64,000 bases of DNA from Stutzerimonas stutzeri KOS6 (GTDB taxonomy: Bacteria; Pseudomonadota; Gammaproteobacteria; Pseudomonadales; Pseudomonadaceae), in the NCBI RefSeq assembly GCF_000307775.2, contig NZ_KK020675.1:446553-510552 (forward strand), given 5' to 3'. Position numbers and translations under genes: made by a program. Below are positions 56,610 to 64,000 of the stretch, in pieces. The stretch's first letter is position 1, and each line of letters begins with the position of its first letter. Under the pieces are notes generated by a model. That model was not told the origin of the DNA. It did no database searches and was given only the letters and a program-made list of their open reading frames with translations.

Positions 56610-58106
56610 TCACTCGCCCTTGAGCATGTGTCCACGTTCTTCCAGGTTGATATGCCACTGCATGGCTTCGCCCAGCAGATGCGGCGTCTGCCCGCCCTTC
56701 TTGCAGGCGTCGTCGAAGTACTTGTTCAGCGCATCGCGGTAGGACGGGTGTACGCAGTTGTCGATGATGACGCGCGCACGCTCGCGCGGAGCGAGGCCAC
56801 GCAGGTCGGCCAGACCCTGCTCGGTCACCAGGATCTCGACGTCGTGCTCTGTGTGGTCGACATGAGCCACCATTGGCACGACGCTGGAGATGTTGCCGCC
56901 CTTGGCGATCGACTTGGTCACGAAGATGGCCATGTGGGCGTTACGCGCGAAATCGCCCGAACCGCCGATGCCGTTCATCATCTTGGTGCCACCCACGTGA
57001 GTGGAGTTGACGTTGCCGTAGATGTCGAACTCCAGCGCAGTGTTGATGCCGATGATGCCCAGGCGGCGCACCAGCTCAGGATGGTTGGAGATTTCCTGCG
57101 GACGCAGAATCAGTTTGTCCTTGTACTTTTCCAGGTTGCCGAACACGCGGTCGTTGCAGCGCTCGGACAGGGTGATGGAGCAACCGGAGGCGAAAGTCAT
57201 CTTGCCGGCGTCGATCAGCTCGAAGGTGCAGTCCTGCAGTACTTCGGAGTACATGACCAGATCTTCGAACGGCGAGTCGATCAGACCGCACATCACGGCG
57301 TTGGCGATGTTGCCGATACCCACCTGCATCGGGCCGAGGTTCTTGGCCATGCGCCCGGCTTCGACTTCACTCTTGAAGAACTCGACCAGGTGGTTGGCAA
57401 TGGCCTGGGTTTCTTCGTCCGGCGGCGTAACCGTGGAGTAGGAGTCCGGCTGGTCGGTAATGACGATCGCAGCGATCTTGGCCGGGTCAACCGGAATCGC
57501 GGCAGTGCCCAGACGGTCATCGACCTTGGTCAGCGGAATCGGACCGCGATTCGGACGCTCGCCCGGGAAATAGATGTCATGCAGACCTTCCAGGTTCAGG
57601 TTGTGCGCCAGGTTCAGCTCGATGATCACCTGATCGGCAAACATTGCCAGGTTGGCCGAGTTACCGACGGAGGTGGTCGGAACGATATGGCCGTCCTCGG
57701 TGATGCACAGCGCTTCGACGATGGTGACGTCCGGACGCTTGATCTGATGGTTGCGCATCTGCTCGACGGTGTGCGACAGGTGCTGGTCGATGAACATGAC
57801 CTCGCCCTGGTTGATGGCCTTGCGCAGCACCGGATCCGCCTGGAACGGCATGCGACGAGCCAGCAGGCCGGCAGAAGCCATCTTGCCATCCAGGTCGTTA
57901 CCGAGGCTGGCACCGGTGACCAGGCTGATCTTCAGCTTCTCGTCCTTGGCACGGTCGATCAGCGCAAGGGGTACTGCCTTGGCTTCCCCCGCACGGGTGA
58001 AGCCGCTCATGCCAACGGTCATGCCGTCGCGAATAAGGGAAGCGGCCTCTTGGGCGCTCATGACCTTGTTCTGCAGAGAGGACAAGCGGATGCGATCAGA
58101 ATACAT
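56610..58106 (-). CDS. Acetyl-CoA hydrolase / succinyl-CoA:acetate CoA-transferase family protein
   Basis: 498 residues. Family I CoA-transferase with GMTVGMSGFTRAGEAKAVP, the catalytic Glu region LVMYSEVLQDC, and the glycine-rich FASGCSITLS, GGTKMMNGIGGSGDFARNA. Members (AarC, Cat1) move CoA between succinyl-CoA or propionyl-CoA and acetate. Which donor is used here cannot be told. Single gene with its own terminator. Confidence 0.93.
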   Translation of the reverse strand: MYSDRIRLSSLQNKVMSAQEAASLIRDGMTVGMSGFTRAGEAKAVPLALIDRAKDEKLKISLVTGASLGNDLDGKMASAGLLARRMPFQADPVLRKAINQGEVMFIDQHLSHTVEQMRNHQIKRPDVTIVEALCITEDGHIVPTTSVGNSANLAMFADQVIIELNLAHNLNLEGLHDIYFPGERPNRGPIPLTKVDDRLGTAAIPVDPAKIAAIVITDQPDSYSTVTPPDEETQAIANHLVEFFKSEVEAGRMAKNLGPMQVGIGNIANAVMCGLIDSPFEDLVMYSEVLQDCTFELIDAGKMTFASGCSITLSERCNDRVFGNLEKYKDKLILRPQEISNHPELVRRLGIIGINTALEFDIYGNVNSTHVGGTKMMNGIGGSGDFARNAHMAIFVTKSIAKGGNISSVVPMVAHVDHTEHDVEILVTEQGLADLRGLAPRERARVIIDNCVHPSYRDALNKYFDDACKKGGQTPHLLGEAMQWHINLEERGHMLKGE

Positions 58107-58250
58107 TTGAGCCTCGAACCAACGGACAATCAGGAAGGTCGCAGTCTATTACGTTTAAAAACGCTTGAGCCACCTACTAAGGTCGTAGAGAAAAAAGTGG
58201 CTTATGGCCGAACGTAGCACTCGCGCGGAGCCGAGCGAAAAAGCGGGCAT

Positions 58251-58284
58251 AAAAAAGCCGGACGACCTGTCGGTCTCCGGCTTT
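58251..58284 (-). terminator. Terminator of tRNA-Lys
   Basis: AAAGCCGGA / TCCGGCTTT stem enclosing a CGAC..GTCG inner pair, 22 bases beyond the tRNA 3' end, ending in T on the minus strand. Confidence 0.85.
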
Positions 58285-58305
58285 CTCTGCTCCCTGAGGA
58301 GAATC

Positions 58306-58381
58306 TGGTGGGTCGTGTAGGATTCGAACCTACGACCAATTGGTTAAAAGCCAACTGCTCTACCAACTGAGCTAACGACCC
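58306..58381 (-). tRNA. tRNA-Lys (TTT)
   Basis: 76 bases with encoded CCA. Acceptor GGGTCGT / ACGACCC, anticodon TTT in the loop CTTTTAA, T-loop GGTTCGAATCC. A TATCAT -10 at 58394-58399 with a GCGCCCCGC discriminator precedes it; the -35 lies in an A/T homopolymer run. Located between the CoA-transferase gene and queC. Confidence 0.97.
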
Positions 58382-58454
58382 GATGCGGGGCGCATGATAC
58401 TGATTTGATTGATGAAAAAAAAGTTTTTTTTAAAAAACTTTGTTCAGCGAACCT

Positions 58455-59129
58455 TCAGCGATAACGAGTCGGATCGGCCAGCCCGGCCTCGGCGAAACCC
58501 GCAGCCCGCAGCCGGCAACTGTCGCACTTGCCACATGCCCGCCCATCCTCGTCAGCCTGATAGCAGGACACGGTCATCGCGTAGTCAACACCCAGGCGCG
58601 CGCCTTCCTGAACGATCCGCGCCTTGCTCATGTCCTGCAGCGGGGCCTGGATGCGAAAACCTGTACCCTCCACGCCCGCCTTGGTCGCCAGATTGGCCAT
58701 GCGCTCGAACGCCGCGACGAATTCGGGACGACAGTCCGGATAGCCAGAGTAATCCACCGCATTGACGCCGATGAAGATGTCCTGCGCACCCAGGACTTCC
58801 GCCCAGCCAAGCGCCAGCGAAAGGAAAACGGTATTGCGAGCCGGCACATAGGTAACCGGGATACCGTCGCCAGGCGACTCGGGCACATCGATGCTCTCAT
58901 CGGTCAGTGCCGAGCCACCGATACCGTTGAGGTTGAGCCCTATGACCTTGTGCTCGACCACGCCCAACTGCCTGGCAACGCGCTCCGCAGCCTGCAGTTC
59001 GGCACGATGACGCTGCCCGTAATCGAAGCTCATGGTGTAGCAGGCGTAGCCCTGATCACGGGCCATTGCGACGACCGTAGCCGAATCAAGCCCACCAGAC
59101 AGCAGAATGACTGCCTTCTTATCGTTCAT
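58455..59129 (-). CDS. queC: 7-cyano-7-deazaguanine synthase
   Basis: 224 residues. Converts CDG to preQ0 with ATP and ammonia in queuosine synthesis. PP-loop SGGLDS at 11-16, and the C-terminal zinc-binding cysteines [20 protein letters not shown]. Located 39 bases after queE, as one operon, as in P. aeruginosa. Confidence 0.97.
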   Translation of the reverse strand: MNDKKAVILLSGGLDSATVVAMARDQGYACYTMSFDYGQRHRAELQAAERVARQLGVVEHKVIGLNLNGIGGSALTDESIDVPESPGDGIPVTYVPARNTVFLSLALGWAEVLGAQDIFIGVNAVDYSGYPDCRPEFVAAFERMANLATKAGVEGTGFRIQAPLQDMSKARIVQEGARLGVDYAMTVSCYQADEDGRACGKCDSCRLRAAGFAEAGLADPTRYR

Positions 59130-59168
59130 TGCGCATTACCCTCAAAGCAAATTACCGAGGCCGGTGAT

Positions 59169-59810
59169 TCAGTGGCCTGGCGCGTCATTCCAGATGATCT
59201 TGTGCAGCTGCAACTGCAACCTGACCGGCAGGTTGTCGGCAACGATCCAGTCGGCCAGCGCACGCACATCGACCTGGCCATGGCTCGGCGAGAACAGTAC
59301 TTCGCCAGCCCGGCGATCAAGGCCGTACTCGATCAGCTTGCTGACAGCCCAGTCATAGTCCTCGCGCGAGCAGATGACGAACTTCACCTGATCGTTGCGC
59401 GTAAGGCAGCCAATGTTCTCGTAGCGATTGCGCGCAATTTCGGCAGAACCTGGCGTTTTCAGGTCGACCACGCGACTCACCCGCTCGTCTACCGCGGAAA
59501 TATCGAGTGCGCCACTGGTTTCCAGCGACACCTCGTACCCGGCATCGCACAGGCGCCGCAGCAGTGGCACACAATTGGGCTGGGCCAGCGGCTCTCCACC
59601 GGTGACACAGACGTAACGAGGGTTATAGCTGGCGACGCGTTCGACGATCGCATCGAGGGACATCAGCTCTCCGCCACTGAACGCGTAGGCGGTATCGCAA
59701 TATTGACAGCGCAGGGGACAGCCAGTGAGGCGAACGAACACCGTGGGCAGTCCACTGGTGCGCGTCTCGCCCTGCAGCGAGTAGAAGATCTCGGTAATTC
59801 GCAGGGTCAT
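59169..59810 (-). CDS. queE: 7-carboxy-7-deazaguanine synthase (radical SAM)
   Basis: 213 residues from MTLRITEIFYSLQGE. The radical-SAM cluster cysteines CPLRCQYC are at 31, 35 and 38 (CxxxCxxC as in QueE), with CVTGGEPLAQ and the ETSGALD region. It makes CDG from carboxy-tetrahydropterin, the substrate of QueC. The Shine-Dalgarno site is poor, and a GTG three codons earlier is an alternative start. Sixteen bases separate it from no partner upstream other than cpoB's terminator region. Confidence 0.94.
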   Translation of the reverse strand: MTLRITEIFYSLQGETRTSGLPTVFVRLTGCPLRCQYCDTAYAFSGGELMSLDAIVERVASYNPRYVCVTGGEPLAQPNCVPLLRRLCDAGYEVSLETSGALDISAVDERVSRVVDLKTPGSAEIARNRYENIGCLTRNDQVKFVICSREDYDWAVSKLIEYGLDRRAGEVLFSPSHGQVDVRALADWIVADNLPVRLQLQLHKIIWNDAPGH

Positions 59811-59883
59811 ATCAGCCACGGGCGTGACGGCTAGACAGGCCATCCGCCTCCGTTGCAAGGAATAGGGGCGGCGATTCTAACGA

Positions 59884-59909
59884 AAAAACCCGCACAATGG
59901 GCGGGTTTC
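59884..59909 (-). terminator. Terminator of the tol-pal operon
   Basis: AAAACCCGC / GCGGGTTT stem with a loop of about 6 bases, 24 bases after the cpoB stop, with an A run that reads as T on the minus strand. Confidence 0.85.
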
Positions 59910-59932
59910 GTTCGTTATCACCAACGGTGACT

Positions 59933-60745
59933 TCAGCGATTGAGCTGGCGCTGGGCAAGCTGGGCCGCAGAAGTGTTCGGATACTGCGAAATGACCTGAC
60001 GCAGAATGCCCTGGGCCTTGTCCCGATTCCCCAGCCGAATCTCGACATCGGCCAGCTTGTAGAGCGAATCCGGCACCTTGCTGTGCTGCGGATAAGCCTG
60101 ACTTACGCGAGCAAAAGCCTGGCCGGCGCCTTGCAAATCGCCCTTGGCCAGATTGACTTCGCCCAGCCAGTATTGGGCGTTGCCCGCATATTGACTGTCG
60201 GGGTATTTACGCAAAAAAGCCGCGAACGCCTGGCTGGCCCTGTCGAAGTCCTTTGCCTTGATCAGGTCGAAAGCAGCGTCGTAATAGAGCTTTTCCTGCG
60301 CCGGGTCGCTCGACTCGCTACGCCCCTGCCCTTGCGCGGCGGCATTGGCACTGGCATCGGCGGCGGATGATGCCTCTTGGGGCGCCACCGCCTGATTGGC
60401 AGCAGCTGCGGACCCGCTCGACAGGCGTCGATCCAGATCCTGATAACGTTCCAGCCCCTCTTGCTGCAGGCGCTGGATCTCATTCTGTTGCACCTCGAGC
60501 ATGCCGCGCAATTGCGCGATCTCTTCCTGCATCTGCTGCAGTTGCATGAAGAGCATGCCCTGCGCCGAAGATGGGGCGACAGCCCCACCTCCGGCATAGG
60601 CACCATCACCGCTCGGCGCAGCCGCGGAATATCCGGAGCCGGTGCCAGTGGCACCCTGCTCGTAATCCACGACCGGCACTTGAGCCAGCGCCATCAGCGG
60701 CAGCCCGAGCACTGTAAAAGTCAGAGCGTGACGGTACTTTCGCAT
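59933..60745 (-). CDS. cpoB: Tol-Pal coordinator CpoB (YbgF)
   Basis: 270 residues. Signal peptide (about 1-21), coiled-coil trimerisation region (LFMQLQQMQEEIAQLRGMLE, about 65-110), a low-complexity Ala/Ser linker, and C-terminal TPRs (YYDAAFDLIKAKDFDRASQA, YAGNAQYWLGEVNLAKGD). CpoB links peptidoglycan synthesis with Tol-driven outer membrane constriction. Six bases after pal, last gene of the operon. Confidence 0.94.
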   Translation of the reverse strand: MRKYRHALTFTVLGLPLMALAQVPVVDYEQGATGTGSGYSAAAPSGDGAYAGGGAVAPSSAQGMLFMQLQQMQEEIAQLRGMLEVQQNEIQRLQQEGLERYQDLDRRLSSGSAAAANQAVAPQEASSAADASANAAAQGQGRSESSDPAQEKLYYDAAFDLIKAKDFDRASQAFAAFLRKYPDSQYAGNAQYWLGEVNLAKGDLQGAGQAFARVSQAYPQHSKVPDSLYKLADVEIRLGNRDKAQGILRQVISQYPNTSAAQLAQRQLNR

Positions 60746-60751
60746 GACGAC

Positions 60752-61255
60752 TTACTTACGCAGTTCGACGCGACGGTTCTGAGCCCAGGACTGCTCGTCG
60801 TTACCCATGGCAACCGGACGCTCCTCGCCGTAGGAAACCAGTTCCAGCTGGGCCGGGGAAACACCCTGCAGGACCAGGTAACGCTGAACGGCCTTGGAGC
60901 GGCGCTCGCCCAGAGCCATGTTGTACTCACGGGTACCACGCTCGTCGGTGTGGCCTTCCAGAACGACGCGAGCGCCGTTGCCTTTCAGGTCCTTGGCGTG
61001 AACGTCCAGAGCGCGCATGGCTTCCGGCTTCAGGTCGGAGCTGTCGTACTCGAAGTAGAAGGTGGTGATGGCGCGCAGAGCAGCTTCTTCGCTCATGCTG
61101 CCGTCGACGGCACCGGAGTCAGCACCATAACCAGCATTCGGATCGATCGCGCCCGAACCCTCGCCCGAATCGTCGCCGCCTTTGGACGAACAACCGACAG
61201 CAACAGCCATGGCCAGAGCCAGAGCGGTGAACTTACCGAATTTCAGCATTTCCAT
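60752..61255 (-). CDS. pal: Peptidoglycan-associated lipoprotein Pal (OprL)
   Basis: 167 residues from [15 protein letters not shown], the N-terminus of P. aeruginosa OprL. Lipobox AVGC (Cys 22), a Gly/Ser/Asp-rich linker, and an OmpA-like domain with [34 protein letters not shown] and the ending NRRVELRK. It binds peptidoglycan and TolB, tethering the outer membrane. Confidence 0.96.
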   Translation of the reverse strand: MEMLKFGKFTALALAMAVAVGCSSKGGDDSGEGSGAIDPNAGYGADSGAVDGSMSEEAALRAITTFYFEYDSSDLKPEAMRALDVHAKDLKGNGARVVLEGHTDERGTREYNMALGERRSKAVQRYLVLQGVSPAQLELVSYGEERPVAMGNDEQSWAQNRRVELRK

Positions 61256-61301
61256 TTGTAACAACCCCAGGTGTGTTTTGGTTAAAAGCGTTGATACCGC
61301 A

Positions 61302-62606
61302 TCAGTTCAGGTAAGGGGACCAGGACGGCTCTCGGACTTCGCCTTGAGCTGTAGGAAGCGGGAGCCTAACGCGTCCATTGATGGACACGAGCATCAAGAC
61401 TCCCCGGCCCTGCTGGCGGGTGGCGTAGATTAGCATGGTGCCATTAGGCGCAACAGTGGGCGACTCATCCAGACTGGTATCAGAAAGTATGCGCAGGTTG
61501 CCGCGCTGCAGATCCTGAGCAGCAACCTTGAAGTTGGTGTAGCCATCCTGACGATGAATCATGACCAGGGTCTTCTCGTCGGCCGACAGTTTCGGGTTGG
61601 CGTTGTAGTTGCCGACGAAGGTCACCCGCTCGGCAGAGTTGGTACCCAGCCGCTGCTTGTACACCTGCGGCTTGCCCGCGCGGTCGGACGTGTAATAGAT
61701 GGTCTGACCGTCAGCTCCCCAGAACGGTTCGGTATCGATCGCATAGTGATTGGTCAGGCGCTGCAACTGCCGCGAGCCCAGGTCCATCACGTAGACCTCG
61801 GGATTGCCGTCCTTCGACAGCACGAACGCCAGGCGATTACCGTCCGGGGAAAACGCCGGAGCGCCGTTCAACCCTTCGAAATTGGTGATCTGCTCGCGTC
61901 GACCGGTATCGATGTGCTGGATGAAGATGCGTGGACGCTTCTGCTCGAACGAAACGTAGGCGATGCGACGTCCGTCCGGCGAATAGCGTGGCGAGAGGAT
62001 GGGTTCGCGCGACTGCAGCAAGGTCACTGCGCGCGCACCGTCATAGTCCGAGCGCTGCAGCGTATAACGGGTATTCGCGCCACCCAGCCGCTCGACAGTC
62101 ACGTACAACAGGCGGGTCGAGAACGCCCCCTTGATGCCGGTCAGTTTCTCGAACGCCTGATCCGCGGCATGGTGAGCCATGTCGCGCAGCTGATCCGAAC
62201 CGCCACCGACCGTTCCGCTCATCACTTGCTGCTCGGTGGCAACATTGAATACCTCGTAGCGAATCTGCAGACGACCGCCCGCCGGCTCGATGTTGCCCAC
62301 CATCACATACTGGGCGCCCAGCGCCTTCCAGTCGCGATAGATGATCTCGCTGCCACGGCTCGGCATGCTGATCATGTTCTGCCGCGCAATGGGCTGGAAC
62401 GTGCCCGAGTTACGCAGGTCGTTACCGATGATTTCCGCCATGTCCTCCGGCAGCACGGTACCGCCCTGCCAGCCGAAAGGCACCACGGCGATCGGAATCG
62501 CACGATCGGCACCGCTGGTCACGACGATGTTTTTCTCCTGCGCCACCGCCATTCCTGTCAGGCAGCACAACAAAAGGACAAGTAGACCTCGAAGGGAGTT
62601 GATCAC
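61302..62606 (-). CDS. tolB: Tol-Pal system beta-propeller protein TolB
   Basis: 434 residues with a signal peptide (about 1-22). The N-terminal alpha/beta domain ([14 protein letters not shown]) is followed by a six-bladed propeller with repeated sequence [48 protein letters not shown] and the W-P-less closing SWSPYLN. It binds Pal and TolA. Its start overlaps the tolA stop by four bases. Confidence 0.96.
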   Translation of the reverse strand: MINSLRGLLVLLLCCLTGMAVAQEKNIVVTSGADRAIPIAVVPFGWQGGTVLPEDMAEIIGNDLRNSGTFQPIARQNMISMPSRGSEIIYRDWKALGAQYVMVGNIEPAGGRLQIRYEVFNVATEQQVMSGTVGGGSDQLRDMAHHAADQAFEKLTGIKGAFSTRLLYVTVERLGGANTRYTLQRSDYDGARAVTLLQSREPILSPRYSPDGRRIAYVSFEQKRPRIFIQHIDTGRREQITNFEGLNGAPAFSPDGNRLAFVLSKDGNPEVYVMDLGSRQLQRLTNHYAIDTEPFWGADGQTIYYTSDRAGKPQVYKQRLGTNSAERVTFVGNYNANPKLSADEKTLVMIHRQDGYTNFKVAAQDLQRGNLRILSDTSLDESPTVAPNGTMLIYATRQQGRGVLMLVSINGRVRLPLPTAQGEVREPSWSPYLN

Positions 62607-63601
62607 AACGCAAGATCCTCAGGCGTGAATGTCATTTTGAATGAACGGTAGGGCTGAAATTCCTGCGGGCTCAGGCCCTGCATTTCAGTCAACCGACCGA
62701 TGTTCTTCACTGCGGCAACCGCAGAATTGTCGAAGGGTACGTCACCGCTCGATCGCGAAACACCGACGTTGGTGATAGTGCCATCCGGAAGCATGTTGAC
62801 CTGCAACTGTACGGTCATGTTGTTGCGCGCTGATGGTGGGCGGGTCCAACCTTCCGCGGCACGCAGCCGAATCAGGTCATCGAAGTTACCGGATACCTGA
62901 TCGCCTTGCGTATCAGCCATCGCCTGTTGACGTTCGGTGGAGTCGGACAGCAGCTCGGCAAGCGCCTGAGCCTTCTTGTCCTCTGCCGCCTTGCGTGCAG
63001 CTTCTGCCGCAGCTTTCTTCTTGGCTTCTTCCGCCGCCTTTTTCCTGGCTGCCTCGGCCGCAGCCTTCTTCTTCGCGTCCTCGGCTGCTTTGCGCTTGGC
63101 CTCTTCGGCGGCCTTCTTCTTGGCCTCCTCGGCCGCTTTCTTCTTGGCCGCCTCTTCTGCAGCTTTCTTCTTCGCGATCTCAGCCTGTTTCTGCTGCTCG
63201 ACCTTCTTGGCCGCCTCGGCCTTCTTGGCTGCAGCAGCCTTCTCGGCAGCCGCTTTCGCCGCTTCGGCCTTTCGAGCCTCCTCAGCCTTCTTTTGTTCCG
63301 CAACGCGAGCGGCAACCTGCTTTTCCTGCTCGACCTTGCGCTGCTCCATCTGCTCGGTCTCGAACTGCTTGGCAGCGGTCTTCTTCGCCTCGCCGGCGAT
63401 CTTCTGGTTGGTCTGCGTGGTCGCCTGGCTCTGCGACTTGAGCTGATACAGAGTGGCCTGCACGATCGGCTTGGATGGCGGCAGCTCGGGCGTCATGGAA
63501 AAACTGACGAACAGCATGCCGAAGATGAGCAAATGCAGGCCGACCGCAAGCACGGTCGGCCAGAAATAGCCCTGCGAAGGCGAGGAGTCGCGCTGCTGCA
63601 T
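62603..63601 (-). CDS. tolA: Energy-transducing Tol protein TolA
   Basis: 332 residues. One N-terminal membrane helix (about 12-34), then a long Lys/Ala/Glu-rich helix (about 60-215) with tandem [15 protein letters not shown] repeats spanning the periplasm, and a C-terminal globular domain (about 230-332) with [20 protein letters not shown]. It couples TolQR to TolB-Pal. Its start overlaps the tolR stop (TGATG). Confidence 0.95.
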   Translation of the reverse strand: MQQRDSSPSQGYFWPTVLAVGLHLLIFGMLFVSFSMTPELPPSKPIVQATLYQLKSQSQATTQTNQKIAGEAKKTAAKQFETEQMEQRKVEQEKQVAARVAEQKKAEEARKAEAAKAAAEKAAAAKKAEAAKKVEQQKQAEIAKKKAAEEAAKKKAAEEAKKKAAEEAKRKAAEDAKKKAAAEAARKKAAEEAKKKAAAEAARKAAEDKKAQALAELLSDSTERQQAMADTQGDQVSGNFDDLIRLRAAEGWTRPPSARNNMTVQLQVNMLPDGTITNVGVSRSSGDVPFDNSAVAAVKNIGRLTEMQGLSPQEFQPYRSFKMTFTPEDLAL

Positions 63602-64000
63602 CAGGGCGCCTCGGTGATCAGGCCGACATTGCCCACACCGGCCTCCTGCAGACCACCCATGGCAGCCATGACCGAGCCGTAATCGACGGCCCGGTCGCCA
63701 CGAATGAACACCTGGGTATCCGGGCGCTGGCGCATGATGGCGACGACGGCACGGGTCATGTCTTCCAGCGCTACCGCCTCGTTACCCTTGCTCTCGGTGT
63801 CGACTTCGCTGCCGACATTCCAGTAGTAGGTCTTGTCCGCCTTGATGGAGATGGTCAACACCTGCTTGTCGTTGTCCTGCGGCAAGGCCTCGCTGCTGAC
63901 CTTGGGCAGATCGACCTTGACGCCCTGGTTGAGCATCGGCGCCGTGACCATGAAGATGACCAGCAGCACCAGCATCACATCGATGTAAGGCACCACGTTC
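63601..64000 (-). CDS. tolR: Tol-Pal protein TolR (5' end outside window)
   Basis: Partial: the start lies beyond the right edge, and the window encodes the last 132 or so residues, from NVVPYIDVMLVLLVIFM. That segment carries the single membrane helix with the proton-path Asp of the ExbD/TolR family (YIDVMLVLLVIF). A periplasmic domain follows (VDLPKVSSEAL, TQVFIRGDRAVDYGSVMAAM). With TolQ it converts proton flow into TolA motion. First visible gene of tolR-tolA-tolB-pal-cpoB. Confidence 0.96.
   Translation of the reverse strand, partial: NVVPYIDVMLVLLVIFMVTAPMLNQGVKVDLPKVSSEALPQDNDKQVLTISIKADKTYYWNVGSEVDTESKGNEAVALEDMTRAVVAIMRQRPDTQVFIRGDRAVDYGSVMAAMGGLQEAGVGNVGLITEAP

Noticed and set aside
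56628-58217. Plus-strand frame of 529 codons opposite the CoA-transferase gene
   Set aside because: Shadow of a conserved gene; no motif or start signal.

Overview
This window is a chromosomal segment of a gamma-proteobacterium of the Pseudomonas / Stutzerimonas (P. stutzeri-like) group. The evidence is high GC outside one island, protein sequences closest by recognition to Pseudomonas families, and gene orders that match the known P. aeruginosa layout. Examples of shared order are adk-ppc-...-lptF-...-lysS-prfB, recJ next to yaeQ, nadA-bepA-tusA-like-perM-bcp-gcvR-dapA-bamC-purC, and tolR-tolA-tolB-pal-cpoB-queE-queC-tRNA-Lys.

Layout. 1-13.3 kb: a tandem palindromic repeat, adk, ppc, a small conserved gene, an envelope lipoprotein pair (DUF4398 protein and OmpA-like LptF), an AIM24-type protein, a Bax-inhibitor-1-like membrane protein, a DUF1704 'QEGLA' putative zinc carboxypeptidase, lysS and prfB (with the classical +1 programmed frameshift), and a YebE-like protein. 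13.3-22.2 kb: an old-yellow-enzyme reductase, a molybdopterin oxidoreductase, recJ, a decayed 5-oxoprolinase (pxp) operon remnant, yaeQ, a Fur-type bfd promoter with bfd and bfr, an FKBP lipoprotein and two tRNAs (Asp, Val). 22.4-40 kb: rdgC, an MFS-azlD-azlC overlapping operon, an acetyltransferase, a transporter-like hybrid histidine kinase, an MgtC/DUF4010 protein, rmuC, a Sel1 protein, the ydbH-ynbE-ydbL lipid-bridge operon, and polB.

40-48 kb is an AT-richer, foreign-looking segment ending at tRNA-Ser(CGA). It holds a CHASE-PAS-GGDEF-EAL cyclic-di-GMP gene cut by a complete IS21-family element (2596 bp, 7-bp target duplication, istA/istB, arrays of 23-bp end repeats). It also holds a scrap of a tyrosine recombinase and a 139-bp MITE-like element. 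Removing the IS and one target copy restores the reading frame exactly, so the insertion looks recent.

48-64 kb is again core genome: purC (of the long subtype not usual for Pseudomonas), bamC, dapA, gcvR, bcp, an AI-2E/PerM transporter, a TusA-like protein, bepA, nadA, a CoA-transferase, tRNA-Lys, queC, queE and the Tol-Pal operon, whose tolR runs off the right edge.

Most of the window is ordinary housekeeping. I did not find a convincing wholly new defence or metabolic system. The strongest unusual signals are the IS-split c-di-GMP gene with its repeat arrays, the collapsed pxp operon, the odd purC, the DUF1704 HExxxH protein, and an unrecognised 46-codon membrane-protein candidate in the island.
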